This document shows positions 17,347-18,687 of a stretch of 18,687 nucleotides of DNA, one piece after another. This stretch comes from Dysgonamonadaceae bacterium (lineage in GTDB: Bacteria; Bacteroidota; Bacteroidia; Bacteroidales; Azobacteroidaceae): NCBI GenBank assembly GCA_031284225.1, contig JAITAH010000202.1, positions 1-18,687 on the forward strand, read 5' to 3'. The notes beneath the pieces are model-generated. The model did not search any database and was not told the origin of the DNA. It saw only the letters and a list, made by a program, of their open reading frames with translations. The translations under genes were made by a program, and so were the position numbers. Positions within the stretch are counted from its first letter, which is position 1. Each line of letters begins with the position of its first letter.

Positions 17347-17364
17347 AATTTCCGTACGGAAATT
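17347..17364. promoter_or_regulatory. Palindromic operator candidate 2 upstream of argD
   Basis: AATTTCCGTACGGAAATT is a perfect 18-bp palindrome centred 21 bp (two helical turns) from the first one and ending 23 nt before the argD -7 box, at the edge of where a -33 element would lie. An additional half-site, ATTACCGG, overlaps its right end (17362-17369). Paired 18-bp boxes 3 bp apart are the known arrangement for the arginine repressor ArgR in E. coli. Confidence 0.6.
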
Positions 17365-17387
17365 ACCGGAAACAGACAAATTTTACT

Positions 17388-17395
17388 TACTTTTG
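17388..17395 (+). promoter_or_regulatory. Candidate -7 promoter element of argD-proC
   Basis: TACTTTTG matches TAnnTTTG and ends 21 nt before the argD ATG at 17417. No TTG is present at the -33 position (about 17366-17368 reads CCG), so regulators bound at the adjacent palindromes may be important for its activity. Confidence 0.5.
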
Positions 17396-17416
17396 TGGTC
17401 TGAATCAGTCAATAAT

Positions 17417-18547
17417 ATGAATTATTTCGATGTTTTCCCCCGTTGGCCCATTGAGCCGGTGCGCGCTCAAGGCTGTAAAGTGTATGATAAAAACAATGTG
17501 GAATATCTGGATTTCTATGGCGGTCATGCTGTTATTTCCATCGGCCATTCGCATCCCCGGTACACGGCGAAGATGGCGGATCAGCTGCAAAAAATCGGTT
17601 TTTACTCCAATTCGGTGCAAATTCCGTTGCAGGACGAGTATGCCGAGAAGCTGGGAAACGCCTCCGGCTATCCCGATTATTCACTGTTTATGGTTAATTC
17701 GGGCGCCGAAGCCAATGAAAATGCGTTAAAATTAGCGTCGTACTACAACGGGCGGCGACGGATGGTCGCTTTCCGGGGCGCTTTTCATGGACGAACGGCG
17801 GCCGCGGTTCGCCTCACCGATACGCCTTCTTACTGGACGAATCAGGTGATGAATCTTGAAACCGGTTTTTTGCCTTGGAACGATCGAAAAACAATGTATA
17901 GCCAACTGTGCTATCGGGAGATATCGGCAGTCATTATCGAAGGCATTCAGGGCGTTGGCGGCATCCATGTGCCCGATTTGGAGTTTCTGCAATACCTGAG
18001 TCAGGTTTGTCAGGAAACGGATACGGTTTTGATTTTGGATGAAATTCAATCCGGTTACGGCCGTTCGGGGAAATTTTTTGCCCATCAATATGCCGATATC
18101 CGTCCCGATATAATCACCATTGCCAAAGGAATGGGCAATGGATTTCCGGTATCCGGACTGCTGGTTTCGCCCAAATTCAAGGCCGTGAGCGGGCAACTGG
18201 GAACGACTTTCGGCGGCAATCATCTGGCTTGCACCGCCGCCCTCGCCGTTCTGGAAGTGATGGAAGAAGAACAACTGGTGGAAAATGCCGCTCACGTCGG
18301 CGCCTATTTGATGGGCGAGCTGAAAAAATTCCCGCAAATCCGGGAAGTCCGGGGAAAAGGACTGATGATTGGCCTCGTTTTCGACACGCCCATTAAGCCT
18401 TTGCGCGATCGCTTGCTGTTTGAGCAGCACGTTTTTACCGGCGCTACGGGGACGAACACCTTCCGCCTGTTGCCACCGTTGAGCCTCCCCTTGGAACTGG
18501 CCGACGAATTTATACACCGTTTCAAACAAATATTGATAGACTTATGA
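17417..18547 (+). CDS. argD: Acetylornithine/succinylornithine aminotransferase (arginine biosynthesis)
   Basis: This PLP-dependent class-III aminotransferase converts N-acyl-glutamate semialdehyde to N-acyl-ornithine using glutamate. In several Bacteroidetes the acyl group is succinyl rather than acetyl, so the true substrate may be N-succinylornithine. The 376-residue product has the family pattern in order: YLDFYGGHAVISIGHSHP near residue 33, VNSGAEANENALKLA with the PLP-phosphate segment, and AFHGRT. D208-E-I-Q-SGYGR follows, then the Schiff-base lysine K237 in IAKGMGNGFP, and TFGGNHLAC. I use the ATG at 17417 (MNYFDVF), the usual Bacteroidetes start; an upstream in-frame TTG lies within the -7 box. 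Two palindromes upstream suggest arginine-responsive control. It overlaps proC by ATGA. In Bacteroides argD follows argG and argC; here it begins the operon. Confidence 0.95.
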   Translation: MNYFDVFPRWPIEPVRAQGCKVYDKNNVEYLDFYGGHAVISIGHSHPRYTAKMADQLQKIGFYSNSVQIPLQDEYAEKLGNASGYPDYSLFMVNSGAEANENALKLASYYNGRRRMVAFRGAFHGRTAAAVRLTDTPSYWTNQVMNLETGFLPWNDRKTMYSQLCYREISAVIIEGIQGVGGIHVPDLEFLQYLSQVCQETDTVLILDEIQSGYGRSGKFFAHQYADIRPDIITIAKGMGNGFPVSGLLVSPKFKAVSGQLGTTFGGNHLACTAALAVLEVMEEEQLVENAAHVGAYLMGELKKFPQIREVRGKGLMIGLVFDTPIKPLRDRLLFEQHVFTGATGTNTFRLLPPLSLPLELADEFIHRFKQILIDL

Positions 18548-18687
18548 AACTCACAATCATCGGAGGCGGGAACATGGGGAGCGCCATTGCCCGCGGTTTA
18601 GTGTTGGGCAGCCTTTTCAAACCGTCCGATATGACGGTGGTGGATGTTCACGAAGCGCCGCTGACAGCGTTGCAAGCCACGCATCCG
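18544..18687 (+). CDS. proC: Pyrroline-5-carboxylate reductase, 3'-truncated by window edge
   Basis: The final 48 codons open with MKLTIIGGGNMGSAIARGL, the Rossmann-fold NADPH-binding start of ProC (GxGNMGxA). ProC reduces pyrroline-5-carboxylate to proline in the cytoplasm. The VVDVHE segment (about residues 32-37) fits the end of the second beta strand. The ATG at 18544 overlaps the argD stop in the sequence ATGA, so the two are translationally coupled. proC next to argD is also the arrangement I recall from Bacteroides arginine clusters. The remainder lies beyond the window, so integrity cannot be judged. Confidence 0.93.
   Translation, partial: MKLTIIGGGNMGSAIARGLVLGSLFKPSDMTVVDVHEAPLTALQATHP

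Larger units (their letters stand above)
16732..17416. other. Intergenic region between PUL and argD operon, no intact gene recognised
   Basis: This 685-bp stretch contains several overlapping open frames on both strands, none with a recognisable complete protein or a convincing start. In order it holds a REP/MITE-like hairpin (16738-16849) and a locally GC-rich part (about 16865-17060) with a short palindrome GCGTGCACGC at 16945-16954. A possible minus-strand gene remnant (16935-17111), a long inverted repeat with internal hairpins (17144-17276) and the argD regulatory region (17326-17395) complete it. A classical terminator with a T-run for the PUL transcript is not seen. Confidence 0.7.

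Noticed and set aside
17393..17416. Upstream TTG start extending ArgD by 8 residues
   Set aside because: It overlaps the -7 element TACTTTTG, and the family normally begins at MNYFDV.
17732..18529. 265-codon minus-strand open frame inside argD
   Set aside because: Antisense to a well-conserved aminotransferase; codon-pattern shadow only.
1..18687. CRISPR array, tRNA/rRNA, prophage or transposase genes
   Set aside because: No regularly spaced direct repeats, no cloverleaf or rRNA-like sequence and no recombinase or transposase motifs were seen.

Overview
The window reads as Bacteroidota (most likely order Bacteroidales) chromosome. Three things support this. There is a SusC/SusD pair followed by a surface glycan-binding lipoprotein. 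Several genes are preceded by the Bacteroidetes -7 promoter element TAnnTTTG instead of a -10 box, and have AT-rich leaders without a strong Shine-Dalgarno sequence. The protein families are also typical of the phylum: a BACON-GH16 enzyme, a long thioester alpha-2-macroglobulin lipoprotein and an argD-proC pair. The genus cannot be fixed from sequence alone.

Layout. Bases 1-475 (minus strand) hold the N-terminal part of an exported nitroreductase/SagB-type flavoprotein that runs off the left edge. After a 248-bp divergent intergenic region come a small exported protein of unknown function (724-1287) and a very large alpha-2-macroglobulin lipoprotein (1390-6918) with an intact CxEQ thioester motif. 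From 7040 to 16731 lies a compact five-gene polysaccharide-utilisation locus (PUL): SusC-like TonB-dependent transporter, SusD-like binding lipoprotein, PKD-containing surface glycan-binding lipoprotein with two similar C-terminal modules, BACON-GH16 endo-beta-glucanase lipoprotein, and GH3 (BglX-like) beta-glucosidase. Gaps are 28, 17 and 9 bp, then a 4-bp ATGA overlap, so this is very probably one transcript. The ExDxxE form of the GH16 active site plus a GH3 exo-glucosidase suggests a beta-1,3-glucan (laminarin-type) or mixed-linkage beta-glucan as substrate. In that model GH16 cuts the polymer at the cell surface, SGBP and SusD capture oligosaccharides, SusC imports them, and GH3 releases glucose. 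No PUL regulator (HTCS, SusR, or ECF sigma/anti-sigma) is present in the window.

Between the PUL and the next operon is a 685-bp stretch without a convincing intact gene, but with several structured elements. These are a REP/MITE-like hairpin just after the GH3 stop, a GC-richer segment with a possible minus-strand gene remnant, a 16-bp perfect inverted repeat enclosing smaller hairpins, and two perfect palindromes 21 bp apart centre to centre directly upstream of argD. The last resembles ArgR-type tandem box architecture. argD (17417-18547) and proC (18544 to the right edge, partial) overlap by ATGA and start an amino-acid biosynthesis operon.

The core genes belong to known families. The parts that look least described are the non-coding elements at 16732-17416, especially the tandem palindromes and the large inverted repeat.
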